A DNA stretch of 64,000 nucleotides from Globodera rostochiensis (Eukaryota > Nematoda > Chromadorea > Rhabditida > Heteroderidae), in assembly GCA_018350325.1 (NCBI GenBank), contig JAEVLN010000003.1, positions 2,527,214 through 2,591,213 on the forward strand, given 5' to 3'. The notes below the pieces were generated by a model that saw nothing but the letters and a program-made list of their open reading frames with translations, made no database searches and was not told the DNA's origin. How positions within the stretch are numbered: position 1 is the first letter of the stretch; each line of letters begins with the position of its first letter. Shown here in pieces: positions 12,517-23,339 of the stretch. The translations under genes were made by a program, and so were the position numbers.

Positions 12517-14850
12517 ATGTCACTGAGTCCCAATTTGAAATATGCAACACATCTTCTCTTTTTCATCTCATGGATTTTGTTCGTTGAAATTTTTTACGGC
12601 GTGATTCAGCTGCAGGTATCAGGTGACAACATTGTTACGGCATCGTTTAATCCAATTGAGAGGTAAATGATTTTTGGGAAAAAAATGAGTGTTTTTTTTC
12701 TTTAAAAATTCCCCCGCTTTTTAAGGTATGGAATTGTGTACACATTTTTCTTGTACTTGCTCAGATTCTTGTCATTGCTCGTACGTTCGTTCATTTGCCA
12801 CAAAATCGTTGGATTTTGGGGTGTTTAATTGCCAAAAAAATTAAGGTACTGCCTCAATGCATTTGCAACTCGCTGGGGTTGATTTTGTTCAACAGCTTCA
12901 AGGACCGAATAAAGCTCAAGACGAGCCCACTGCTGGCGCCGTTCATTTGCTTTCGCGTGGTTACCAAAGGCGACTACCCCGAGCTGGTCAAGGTCGTTGA
13001 CAAATAATGGCATTTAAACTTTTATTAAAAATTGCCACTTTCAATTCTACAGACCAATCTCGAGAAGAATCTGCAAATGTGTTACGAAGCCGGCCTCGAA
13101 AGTTTCATATTCGAAGTTGTCACCGACAAGGCCATCGACTTGCCTCACTGCAGCAATCGAGTTCGTGAAGTAGTCGTCCCCCATCCGTACAGGTGATTGA
13201 ACGGGCCCGGCCCGGACACACATTCAAATTGGGGACAAAAACAATTTGCATTCATTTTCGGGACAAAAAATGGTGCAAAATTCAAGTCGCGTGCCCTTCA
13301 ATATTGCCTTGAAGACGAAGTGAACATTCTCAGGGACGAGGACTGGATTGGTAATTTCGGTTTAATGGTTTTGGCCATTTATTTTTAATTATTTTAGTAC
13401 ATCTTGACGAAGAAACACTGCTGTCCATCAATGCGGTATTTTTTCAATTTAATTTTTTTGTATTTTTTGATGCCCAATTTCTTTAGTTGAATGGAATTCT
13501 GAATTTTTGCGAGGACGGCAGGCACCAATTTGGCCAGGGCGTGATTACCTATGCGCAGGGCGAAATTGTTAATTGGTTGGTTGGTGTTCATGTTTTCTCA
13601 TCTCCGTTTCGAAATTTGAATTTTGTTGATGATGAACTTTCAGGATAACGACACTTTCCGATTCGTTTCGGTCAGTTTTTGTGGCTGGACGTCGTAATGC
13701 TGAAAGGTTTCTGTTTCGTTTTTTAGAGTTGCCGATGATATGGGAAAGCTTCGGTTTCAATTTAAAATATTCCACAAACCGCTCTTCGGTTGGAAGGGTT
13801 CCTTCGTCGTCACAAATGTGTGGTGCTGCTTCAAAAACTCGAAAAGTGCTCGCTCATTTCATTGTGAAATTTAGGCGGGTGCCGAGAAGAAAGTGTCCTT
13901 TGACCACGGCTCCGAGGGTTCAATTGCGGAGGACTGCTTTTTCAGCATGATCGCATTTCGCGACGGATATTCGTATAATTTTTTTTGTTTTTGTTTTGGT
14001 TCAACAACATTTATTTTTATTTTTAAGGTTTGATTTCATCGAAGGTTTTTCTTTTGAATTTTTTTTTCTACAGAGAATATTTTTAACATTTTTTAAACGT
14101 TGTTTAGGAGAAATGCACGAAAAAAGGTAATTAATTAATCCGTTCATTCAGCTGACTGATGAAAATGAATAAATTACTGCTTCCCCCCTCCCTTTAAGTC
14201 CATTCACATTTTGGGACTTTTTGCAACAGCGCAGAAGATGGCTGCAGGGCATTTACCTCACCGTGCATTCAAAGTACATACCGGTACGGTGCAAGTTTCT
14301 GCTGGCCAGCTCTTTGTACGCGTGGGTCACAATGCCTCTGACGACGTTGCAAGTTTGTCGTTTGATCGTTTCAAAATATTTTGGCATCGCTTTGCGTTTT
14401 AATTTTGGAAATTTTGATTCAGGTTTATCTTTTTCTTCTTTTTTTTTATTAGTTTTTTGTTCAGGTTTTTCTCTGCCCCTTTTTCCCTCTCCCGCGCGCG
14501 TTCGTCCTTGACTTTCTCGTCGTGTTTGTGGGCGCCGTCAACCTGTACATGTACATATTTGGTTGGTAACTCTTTGGTTTCTGTTAGTCTCCAAAAAATA
14601 TTTGCGGCCTTTTTTCAGGCGTTATCAAATCCTTTTCGCACAAATACAGGTCCAACTCGTTGTCTGCACACATTTACATTACCCAATTTTTAGAAATGAC
14701 CCCTGGAAACTTTTGATTTATACACTCGGAGCATTTGTCGCGATTCCGTTCAATGTGTGGATCGAGAATTTGGCCGTGATTATGGGTATGTGCTCGCACA
14801 AATTCGAATTCTACGTTGTGAACAAGGATTGTCGGGTGTTAGTCGTTTGA
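12517..14850 (+). CDS. bre-3: beta-1,4-mannosyltransferase BRE-3 / egghead
   Basis: Golgi/ER glycosyltransferase of family 2 that adds mannose to glucosylceramide, building the arthro-series glycolipid core. Exons: 12517-12662, 12726-12780, 12846-12992, 13053-13192, 13262 to about 13356, 13398-13435, 13487-13575, 13644-13670, 13727-13817, 13875-13972, 14028-14044, 14108-14126, 14199-14352, 14465-14561, 14619-14649 and 14694-14850. Diagnostic blocks are PQCICNSLGL, FICFRVVTKGDYPELVK, GAKFKSRALQYCLEDEVNIL, VHLDEETLLS, FGQGVITYAQGEIVNW, FRVADDMGKLRFQFKIFHK, GSIAEDCFFSM, QQRRRWLQGIYLTVHS, YMYIFGVIKSFSHKYR and FYVVNKD. One N-terminal and several C-terminal membrane helices are evident. The intron at 13193-13261 has no AG acceptor, although protein continuity across it is perfect. 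Confidence 0.95.
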
Positions 14851-15839
14851 TACCTTTTGCACCGCTCACAGCCTCCTCTAACCTCCCTCGTCCAGTGGCA
14901 CTGTTTTTAACCATAAATTACAAAATAGATTTACTAAATTGATCAGAAAGACGGTGCCATTGTTTTAAGTACAACTGCTTAATTTTGTCCGAGTTTGAAT
15001 CTTTTTCAACAATTCATATCATTACAACTTTTATTGTTTCTTTCTTTTACTACCAAAAATAAGTGTTCCTAATTCACTGATCATTAATTATAAGTACCTA
15101 ATTAGTCCTATTCTTATCCATGCTATGACATTTGTATTCAGTTCACCCATTCCTTTATCATTTAACTCCCAATTAATTCATTTATTCTTTTGATCTCTTT
15201 TTTGCACACTAGTGGTGTGATAAGCAATTTACTTTTCGATGGTTGCGGTAGGGGTAAATGCTGAAACTTGCGCTCAAATTAATCAATTTGTCATACCACC
15301 ACTGCAAAAAGCTCTCTCTCCCCTGTTCGATGCAACTGATTTGCGCATTGACAGCTCACATTTTAAACAAAAACATAATCCACTGTCTCCGTCCTCCTCT
15401 TAAAGTGCGATTCATCATTTTTGATCTCGCCTTTGTCATTTCAATTAGAAGAAGATTCAGTTGAATGCTTCTCTCCCTTTCACTTTCAAATTCATTTAGA
15501 TCCGGTTGTCATTTTTAACGATCAGCACAGTTTAATCCATTAAAGTTACATGCACGTAGAGAGAGATAAATGTTTGGGAGAGGGGAACTCTTCCGACGAA
15601 AATTAATTTTTGAATGCTTTCTCATCGGGTCGTCTTAAAGGTGGGGTCGTGACGAGTTCACGGGTTTCGGTCGACGGGGGGGGGGAGTCGATAGCGCCGA
15701 AAAGGGCCTGGAACAAATTTCCGCAAATGATAAGGGCTGAAGATCGGGTACCAGCATCGATGATAGGAAAAAAGGGAAGGTGAAAAAAACTCAAATATTT
15801 AATAGAAATTTTGTGTCGATGAAAATTCTCAAGAAATTG
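14851..15839. other. convergent intergenic region
   Basis: Lies between the 3' ends of bre-3 (+) and sqv-3 (-). No gene seen. It is AT-rich, with a short G-run at 15676-15686 and scattered AATAAA-like signals that could serve either 3' end. Confidence 0.5.
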
Positions 15840-17602
15840 TTATGGAATTGCGTAACAATGTGTTGCGAAAGTTGGATCACAAAACAAGTTTACATCAAGC
15901 ATTGAAACGCCGATGTCCCGTATCTTCAGCGTGCGGCAAGCCTTTAGCGTGTAATTGAGGTTGAGCAACCCGCTCGACTTGTCGCGCTTTCTCCTCCTCT
16001 GTTGACAAAGAAAAATTAATTATGATGCCCATTAAAGTGTTTATTGTGAAGTGTGCCAAAACCTTTTTTCTGTATTCATCCAAAGAGTAATCTCTCCGTC
16101 GCCCCCTCTCGTGCAAATGGAGAAAAGTGTTCGACCGATTGCTTCCCAAATTCGACGGCCTCCTAATTCTGTCTGCCATTCCTGCTTCTCTTAAATTTGT
16201 TGATAATAAAAATGAATGGCGTGTTGACTGCTCGGCATTCCATTAAAATTTTATATCAAGATTTTGTGCGCAAAAATGACTTGGACCCGGAGGGTTAATA
16301 ATGTTTCGGGTAGTCGTCGACGGGCCGGGCGGGTACCCGTGTCAAGCATTTTTTAATTTTTGAGTCGGGTCGGGCACTCGCGTCGGGAGTTAATAAATAC
16401 CCGAGTCCACTGGCGTATCCAGGGGGGGGGGAATCAGGGGAATTCCCCCCCCCCCGAAATGAAATTTGAAGAAAAAAAAACAAGAGGGGGGACCCTTTTG
16501 TTTTGCACTTTTACAACTTTTTGATCAATTTTCTTAACAAATTGCCATCAAAAATCAAAAAATTTTTCCCGGCGGCGCCTATCGGCACCGCCTGGCCGTT
16601 CCTGGCGCTCAAATGGGATTGCCATCTGAGCGCCGCGCTCAGATGGATCAATTCCCCCCTCCGAAATTTTTTTCTGGCTACGCCCCTGCCCGAGTCGGTT
16701 ACCCGTCCGGCTGGGTAATCACCCGACTAAAAAGTCTTGCATTTTATCAAATTTTAATTTATTTCTGCCAAATTGTGCGTACTCAACTCACTTCAACCGC
16801 AAGTAAAAGTCGTCGTCCTCCAACCCCCAACCCCAAAAGTCATTGGACATTCCATTCACCTCAAAAGTAACAAAAATATGGCAACTCCGCGAATACCAAA
16901 AAACCTTTTTGAAATCCGCCAATGTGATTATGAGGACGCTGCCGATGAAATTTTTGTAATCGTATCTAAAAAGAAAGATTGAACGAAAAATAACGGAGCA
17001 AAATGCCACCATTTTCACCTTTTAATGGGATGGTATTTTCCTGCCGCTGGGTGCATAATGTGCCCCTCGGGGTAATGATAACTCAAATTCGCGTTGAGAG
17101 GAACTGAAACAACCCAACATTTTAAGTTCAACACAAATTTAGCTCATCACCAATGTCCACATCGTGAATGGCCATGTAATCGCAGCCCACGCGTTCAGCC
17201 TCCAATGCGCCGATGTTGATCAACGAAGCACGGTTAAAGCGAAATATATCCGACTGGTTCACGATTATGTACATCGCTCTGATGTGTTGAGATGACAAAA
17301 ATTTGTGCAAAAGTGGTAACATCTCCTGCAATTCTTTCCATCGGTCACGGTAGGGAATTGTCACGCAAAGGCGGTGCTTTTGATGTTGTTGAACAAAGTC
17401 AGCAATGCTTAAATTGTTATTGTAGACACAGAATTTATCAATTTTCCTGTTTTTTTGATGAGCTTTTTAACCGTTCTCACTTGTTCAACTCCGACAACAT
17501 TACATTGAGAACTGTAATGACCAACAGCGTAAACAAAACGATAGCCAAAATCGTCATAGCATTGCGTCGCCTGCGCAGGACCTTGCGATGGAGAAGAATC
17601 AT
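15840..17602 (-). CDS. sqv-3: xylosylprotein beta-1,4-galactosyltransferase (B4GALT7 / SQV-3)
   Basis: Type II Golgi enzyme that adds the first galactose to xylose in the glycosaminoglycan linker. Exons (5' to 3'): 17602-17481, 17407-17151, 17103-17019, 16965-16905, 16859-16792, 16189-16063 and 15998-15840, summing to 293 codons (292 residues, close to the family's usual length). The N-terminus is a short basic tail plus signal anchor (AMTILAIVLFTLLVITVLNV). Then come CVTIPYRDRWKEL, FRFNRASLINIGALEAE, the metal-binding DVD in YMAIHDVDIVPLN, YDYKNFIGSVLIIT, GMSNDFWGWGLEDDDFYLRL (the WGWGxEDD signature) and a C-terminal part ending with LDVNLFCDPTFATHC. The 602-base intron 16190-16791 carries a hAT-type insertion inside an older repeat. 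The acceptor of the last exon has an alternative AG two bases away. Confidence 0.93.
16408..16688. mobile_element. hAT-type non-autonomous element in a sqv-3 intron
   Basis: A 281-base element bounded by CACTGGCGTATCCAGG and CTGGCTACGCCCCTG (imperfect inverted ends) and flanked by the perfect 8-base duplication CCCGAGTC at 16400-16407 and 16689-16696. It contains G- and C-runs next to the ends and the phrase CCCGGCGGCGCCTATCGG, shared with the V-ATPase intron elements and with 37.6 kb. It is inserted into an older GC-rich palindromic repeat (about 16285-16735). Confidence 0.8.
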
Positions 17603-18281
17603 CGCTTGTTGTCGAGAAATGGATTACACTTTAGACGGTATTAACGTTGGTTGCCATCGGAAAAAAACATTTCTATTGGAAAGGCCTAGCAACAACAAAA
17701 AAAAGTCTGCGCTTTGTGAGTGAGTGGACAAATCTTTAAAAAGTATAAAACTCGAAAAAGGCAAATTTTTGAGCTTTTCAGGCCACAACTTTTGTAGGGT
17801 TTAATCGATCCATTAGCTTCTGTTTGAAGATAGCTTCAACTCAACGATAGCTTTTATATGATATATGTCTCGACCAAATTTATTAAATATGAAAAAAGTT
17901 AAAAACAAAATTTGACACTCGGATCGGAAGCGATTGGCCGTCTCGTTTTTTTCTTCTAATCTTTAGTTTGAATTTTGGCGTTCTGTTTGGACATTGAGTC
18001 ACTTTCACTTATTTTAACTGCTCTGCTGGGCGCACTCAATCTTTGGTTTTATGCAGATTAAAGTTCGGGTGGGGAAAGTACGGGATTCCCGTTCCCACTA
18101 AATGTTGAATTCCCGATCCCGCTTTTTTTACTGGACTCTAATGTAGATGTAGTTGTTTGTTTATGTATCCTGAAATTGGTGAAAAAATTTAACAAATTCT
18201 TAATATAATTGCAGACAAAAGCAAAGGCCGATTTAAACTGTTTCTAATTGTCAACGCACAATTTCATCAGCCCAAGAACAA
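17603..18281. other. divergent intergenic region between sqv-3 and the V-ATPase gene
   Basis: No gene recognised. Part of it (about 18065-18135) resembles the CCCGTTCCC/GGGATTCCCG ends of small dispersed repeats. An acceptor-like AG at 18269-18270 shortly precedes the V-ATPase start codon. Confidence 0.45.
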
Positions 18282-20178
18282 ATGTCAAACGGAGCCGATG
18301 CTGCACTCATTGAAGCAGAACAAGCGGCTTACGGGCCATTCTTCGGCTCTTTGGGTGTTACAGCAGCAATGATTTTCACTGCTGCTGGTTCAGCGTATGG
18401 AACAGCAAAATCGGGTACCTATTTTCTTTCCATTTTTGTTTAAACAGACAGAGATACGGAAGTGTTGAAAAGAAAATTTTATCAAAAACTGCAGAATAAA
18501 CAGCTATTTTTTATTTTAAATTTTTCATTTGACAAAATGCTTTTTTTCTTAAGGATTGCGTGAAAATATTTCCCAAAAATATTTTTGTTAGAAGTAAATT
18601 TTTGTGAATTCTAACTTAACGTTTTAGTGAGCGAATTTTTAAGGGTAGTGGGAGCGGGGGGAGGGGATTGACGGAACATTTTAATAAATTAATAAAATTT
18701 AGAAGGATTTTACCCTAAAAATTCTTCGATTTTCGGGTTTTGGGCCTGGCCACGCTTTTGGTGGTGTCTTATATAAGTTAATTAGTTCAAAGCCAAATTT
18801 CAATTTCAGGGACTGGTATTGCTTGCATGGCAGTTGCAAGGCCCGACCTTGTCATGAAGGCGATTATTCCTGGTATGAAATGGAAACAACTTTTGTTGTG
18901 TTAATAAATCTTCAAATTTTTTTTAAATTTCAACAACAGTTGTGATGGCCGGTATTGTCGCCATTTACGGTCTCGTCGTCGCCGTGATCATCTCCGGAAG
19001 ATTGGAGGCCGGCGGACCAAATTATACCATCGACCGCGGGTTCAGCCAATTCGCTGCCGGGCTCGTGTGCGGCCTGTGTGGCCTTGGCGCCGGCTATGCA
19101 ATTGGAATTGTGGGGGATGCCGGGGTGCGCGGACTGTCACAACAGCCAAAACTCTTTGTCGGAATGATTCTCATGCTGATCTTCTCAGAGGCAAGTCAAA
19201 AATTCTTTGTTTCAGGAATGTGGCCACCGTCCAAGGCCGTACCCAGGGGGGGGGGGGGAGGGGAGCTACAGAATTTTTTAAGGGCACAACCCTCCCCCCC
19301 CCCCCCCCCAAAAATTTTTTGAGAGAAAAATAACCAAAGGGGGGACACTGTAATTTTTGGACAAATTTTCTTAACAAATTGAGTCAAAAAAATTCAAAAT
19401 TTTCTCCAGCCGCGCCTATCGGTACCGCCCAGGCCCGTAGCCAGGGGGGGGGGCATGCCCCCCCCCCCGAAATAAAATTTGAGAAAAATAACAAGAGGGG
19501 GGACCCTATTGTTTTGCACTTTTACAATTTTTTGACCAATTTTCTTAACAAATTCACATCAAAAATTCAAAAATTTTTCCCGGCGGCGCCTATCGGACCC
19601 GCCGGACTTCTCCCATTCCTAAAAAACTTCAAAAAGGGGCTGATTTTTTAAATGTTGGTTGAAAATCTCTTAACAAATCGAGTCAAAAATTCGAAATTTT
19701 CTCGGCGGCGCCCATCGGCACCGCCGACCCCCTCCCCCCCCCCCCAAACGGTAAAGCAAAATACGTGAAAAGAATTTGCATTTTTGAAAATTTCTTAACA
19801 AAAATGGAGTAAAAACGGAAAATGCACCCCCTAAAATCAAACATTTTTTAGAAAAATTGCTTAACAAAAATGCAATAAAAAGGAAAAAATACACCCCTAA
19901 GAACTGCCCCCCCCCCCGAAAAAAATTCCTGGCTACGGGCCTGGTACCGCCGGCCCCCACCACCCCTTAAAAACAGTATTTTTAAACCGCGTGCAATAAA
20001 ATCATCCAAAAATGCACCTCTAAAGATTGACCCTTTTTTCAAATTAGCCCCCCCCCTCGAAGAAAAGCTCTGGCTACGCCCTGCCACCGGCCGGCCGCAC
20101 ATAAACAAATTAAATGTTCCCTTGCAGGTTCTTGGCCTCTACGGCATGATCGTCTCATTGCTGCTTAGTTCTTCGTAG
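18282..20178 (+). CDS. ATP6V0C: V-type H+-ATPase 16 kDa proteolipid subunit c
   Basis: Proton-carrying membrane ring subunit of the V-ATPase Vo sector. Exons are 18282-18414, 18810-18872, 18940-19190 and 20128-20178, 166 codons including the stop. Four membrane helices are evident: [32 protein letters not shown]...[35 protein letters not shown], and [12 protein letters not shown] joined to [13 protein letters not shown]. The essential carboxylate is the glutamate of LIFSE, which lies right at the exon 3 border. Exon 3 ends with a GC donor (GCAAGT at 19191), making a GC-AG intron of 937 bases that holds two nested hAT-type insertions. Homologous worm genes are vha-2 and vha-3. Confidence 0.96.
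19232..20083. mobile_element. outer hAT-type element in the V-ATPase intron
   Basis: Starts CAAGGCCGTACCCAGGG and ends CTGGCTACGCCCTG. The flanks CCACCGTC (19224-19231) and CCACCGGC (20084-20091) form an 8-base target duplication with one mismatch. The interior has several degenerate copies of the C-run / CGGCGGCGCCTATCGG module and is split by a second insertion of the same kind. Confidence 0.7.
19430..19943. mobile_element. inner hAT-type element nested in the first
   Basis: Perfect 16-base inverted ends CAGGCCCGTAGCCAGG at 19430-19445 and 19928-19943, with a perfect 8-base target duplication GTACCGCC directly outside (19422-19429 and 19944-19951). The ends and duplication length are those of the hAT superfamily. 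No transposase is encoded in the 514 bases. Confidence 0.85.
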
Positions 20179-20772
20179 AATGAATGAATGCAAATCGCGT
20201 GATCACTGCTGTCTGATTATTATTATTCCTGTGGTTTATTCACATAATCCTGTAATGTTTTCAATTATGTCTCTTCATCATTCTCAATGGCGGCACCCTT
20301 CTCCCGTATTCGTTTTGTTAATTACTCGTCAAATTGTTTAATTCCCAAGGGCAAAAAACGAAGCCGTTCCCGTCTATATCGTTCCTTCTCCTCCTCCTCC
20401 ATTCTTCTCAGTCTCGCACATAAAGGTGGATCGAATTCGGCACAATTTGTGTTGTGAGTTGTGTGGAGTGGCAAAAAAAAAGTCGTAAAATTGCCCATCC
20501 CATTGGCCCTATTGCGAATTTTGTTTCCTCCACAAAATTGGACACAGCGAAGGGTTTTTGTCTGCTTCGCTGCTCAGTCAATGGAAAGGGCGGGGGAGGG
20601 GGGGGGGGAGGCCAAGCATTTAACGGGAGCTATTATTTTTGGATGGGAAAGGGCGTTGGAGCGGCAGGCATTTATGGGGGGGGGGGGGGGGTTGGAGTTA
20701 GGCCCCTTGACTCTCTCCGCCACTTTTTGATTGTCCACAAATCCACTGCTGTAGTTCACCAATTCACCATCA

Positions 20773-21226
20773 ATGGCACGACCAAACAAACCCCAAATTT
20801 CCTTCGTGTTCGGTTCGAGCACACCTCGCGAGCTTTCCCATCACGTCGACGACATTGGCAAAAAGGGACTGAAAGCGCGGCTCGGGGAGGGAGGAAAGGA
20901 AAAGCGAGACCTCCTCTATTACATGAGGCAGGCGAAGTCCACTGAAGCAAGAGGTCATCTTTCTCGTGCGTTTTTAGAATGAGCAATGAACAACAAAAGA
21001 TCATTAGCGCACATAATTGGTATTTTCAGAACCAAAAGGGACGGCGCGAGGGTACGCCTTCGGCTCCTCCACTCCCCGATCACTCTCCCACATGGGCAAA
21101 GTGCCACGAGACCAGCGCGTATATGATGCAAAATTAGTGAAAGAAAAAAGCATGGAGGGGGTACGAACATCAACGACAAATCCACAGTTGGCTGGCACAC
21201 GACTGAGTGAGCGAAGAAGCAATTAA
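20773..21226 (+). CDS. small protein with two FGSSTPR repeats, unknown function
   Basis: Two exons, 20773-20965 and 21030-21226 (GT-AG, phase 1), give 129 residues plus stop. The product starts MARPNKPQISFVFGSSTPRE and repeats the same motif in exon 2 (ARGYAFGSSTPRSLSHMG), so it is an internal duplication of about 70 residues with consensus [VA]FGSSTPR.LSH. The rest is basic and hydrophilic, with no membrane helix or signal peptide. I do not recognise the family. The next gene on the same strand starts 52 bases downstream and also has a GSSTP motif. Confidence 0.6.
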
Positions 21227-21277
21227 ACTGGGGGGACGCAACCTATAAACGGGGGGACCCCTTTTATAGGAAGGGAA

Positions 21278-22294
21278 ATGGGTCGTTCTGTGTCAACAGA
21301 ATCGCGCAACGATGCAGATGAGGCGGCGTCCGAGCCCGACATCGTGCAGGACAGAATGGTCGACTTTTCACGAAATAGCATAAGAGCGAGTGCAAAGGTT
21401 GCGGGAGTGGCCACGAAGAAGGACAGCACGGCGATTGAGAAGGACAGGGGAAGGGTAAGAACCCCAGGGATGTTACCAGATGCCAAAAACCGGCATCCGG
21501 AATTCCCCCCAAAAAATGACCGGAATCTCCGGCATGCCAGATCCAAAAAACCCTGGAATCCGGTTACATCTCTGGTATGAGCCCCAACCAATTGAAAGGT
21601 ACATAGAGTAAAGCTGTGGGGGTCCATCCCAGGGAGAGGGCTTGGAGGAGCTCGTCGGGTTGGGGAGATGATGGAGTTGGTCAAGGGAACCGGGCCCTGG
21701 TGTCCCTCGACTTTCCCCAACTCCAATAAGTCCGGAAACCGCTTTTATTGCTAAGTCCGGTGCAGCCACATGAAAGGACGATCGGCAACAACGATCATCG
21801 TCCATCGACTCTCCGGTCGTCTCATCTTCTGTTCTTTCCATCGTTGCTCCGTCGTTTATATGGGCACACAGGAAGGGGCGGGGGAGAGGGAATTCCGATA
21901 GGGAGATAGTGTGTGTGTGTGAGAGAACGGCAGACGTTAGAGGGACAAGGGGAAGACAATTTATCGACGGCTGGGGGAAAGGTGTTGTGAACGGGTGATG
22001 AATATCCATCATCTCCCCAACCCGACGAGCTCCTCCAAGCCCTCTCCCTGGGATGGACCCCCACTCATTTTCAAGACGAAGGCAAAACGATCGACGGGAT
22101 CTTCTACGCCGGTTAGGAAGAAAACCAGCACAATGCAGCAGGAGAATGAAGTGCGAAGAGATCACGAAGGGAAGGAGGACAGAACGTGGGAAACAGTCGA
22201 TGAACCGTCCGCTCAGCACGACTCACTGACACTGAACCAAGAAAAGGGAAACGCTGAGTTTGAGATGGAAGAAAACAAAATAATGGAAGAGTAA
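21278..22294 (+). CDS. small charged protein with a GSSTP motif, unknown function
   Basis: Two exons, 21278-21454 and 22076-22294, both in phase 0, give 131 residues plus stop. Exon 1 reads MGRSVSTESRNDADEAASEP; exon 2 starts TKAKRSTGSSTPVRKKTST and ends in an acidic tail (EFEMEENKIMEE). The GSSTP motif and the 52-base distance suggest it is a diverged neighbour or operon partner of the gene at 20773. The 621-base intron contains a transposon with 60-base perfect inverted ends. Family not recognised. Confidence 0.55.
21616..22064. mobile_element. element with 60-base perfect terminal inverted repeats
   Basis: The arm at 21616-21675 (starting GTGGGGGTCCATCCC) is the exact reverse complement of 22005-22064. 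The 329-base interior has a TG microsatellite and no coding capacity I can defend. I see no clear target duplication. It makes up most of the intron of the gene at 21278-22294. Confidence 0.75.
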
Positions 22295-22845
22295 TCACTA
22301 GGGCTAGGAATATATGTGCTAAAAAAACCCAAAATATGTATGTTTTTATGTGCTAATCAACTTTCAAGAAATGGTCCTAATTGAAGTAAAAAGAAAAATA
22401 AAAATTTTTATAAGTCTGTACGCCTTGCCCTCACCCAGGTCAATGAAGCCTTCCGCGGTTGCCATTTTATTTTGCAAAATTTGCTAAATCGTAAACAAAT
22501 TAAACCTTTTTTTGTTGTTGCTCAATATTGTCTAGTTTTCGAAAGGGCCCGTTATTTGAAAAATAAATGCAATTTTGAAAGTAAAAAAGGGTGGCAAGCG
22601 AATCGGGACAAAAGTAGCCCATGGAAGGCAAAAAAGAAAAAAGCGAAAACGCCAAAACCATTTAAACAAATTAACAGACAACCTCTAATGATCCGGCAAC
22701 AGTGGTGTTAGACACTGTATCTCCGTCATTGAATTCTGATCAGTTTAATCAATCAATCATTTCTATGTATCAATTATAGTTTTCATTGAGTCATTCTAAT
22801 CGTATATTGATTCTTCAATTATTTGATCAATTATGGTTTTCATTG
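22295..22845. other. no gene recognised
   Basis: AT-rich stretch after the small GSSTP gene. A 79-codon lysine-rich frame at 22472-22711 has no supporting features. Confidence 0.4.
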
Positions 22846-23203
22846 CTATTCTGATCAGTAGATTGGTTCATCACTCATCATTCTGATCAGTAGATTGGTT
22901 CATCACTCATCATTCTGATCAGTAGATTGGTTCATCACTCATCATTCTGATCAGTAGATTGGTTCATCACTCAATCATTCTGATCAGTAGATTGGTTCAT
23001 CACTCATCATTCTGATCAGTAGATTGGTTCATCACTCATCATTCTGATCAGTAGATTGGTTCATCACTCATCATTCTGATCAGTAGATTGGTTCATCACT
23101 CACTCATTCTGATCAGTAGATTGGTTCATCACTCAATCATTCTGATCAGTAGATTGGTTCATCACTCAATCATTCTGATCAGTAGATTGGTTCATCACTC
23201 AAA
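22846..23203. repeat. about 32-base satellite, about 11 copies
   Basis: Tandem copies of ATTCTGATCAGTAGATTGG followed by TTCATCACTCA(A)TC. Units differ only by one or two bases at the junction, so the array is young. It is preceded by diverged single units from about 22735. Confidence 0.92.
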
Positions 23204-23339
23204 ATAAGCATTTAGACTTTTTGGAAAAATTACAGAATTTTCAACAGTGGCAGTGTCGAAATAAACTAACGTCGGAAACATGCTGCCTTAAGTTTGTACC
23301 ATTTATTGTTAGTTTAAAATAAAACATTTTGAAAGTTGA

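Noticed and set aside
15895..16179. 94-codon minus-strand frame starting MADRIRR as a separate small gene
   Set aside because: It is explained as the last two exons of sqv-3; splicing out 15999-16062 gives the expected C-terminus with LDVNLFCDPTFATHC.
22846..23203. CRISPR-like regular array
   Set aside because: Near-identical units without unique spacers; a simple eukaryotic satellite.
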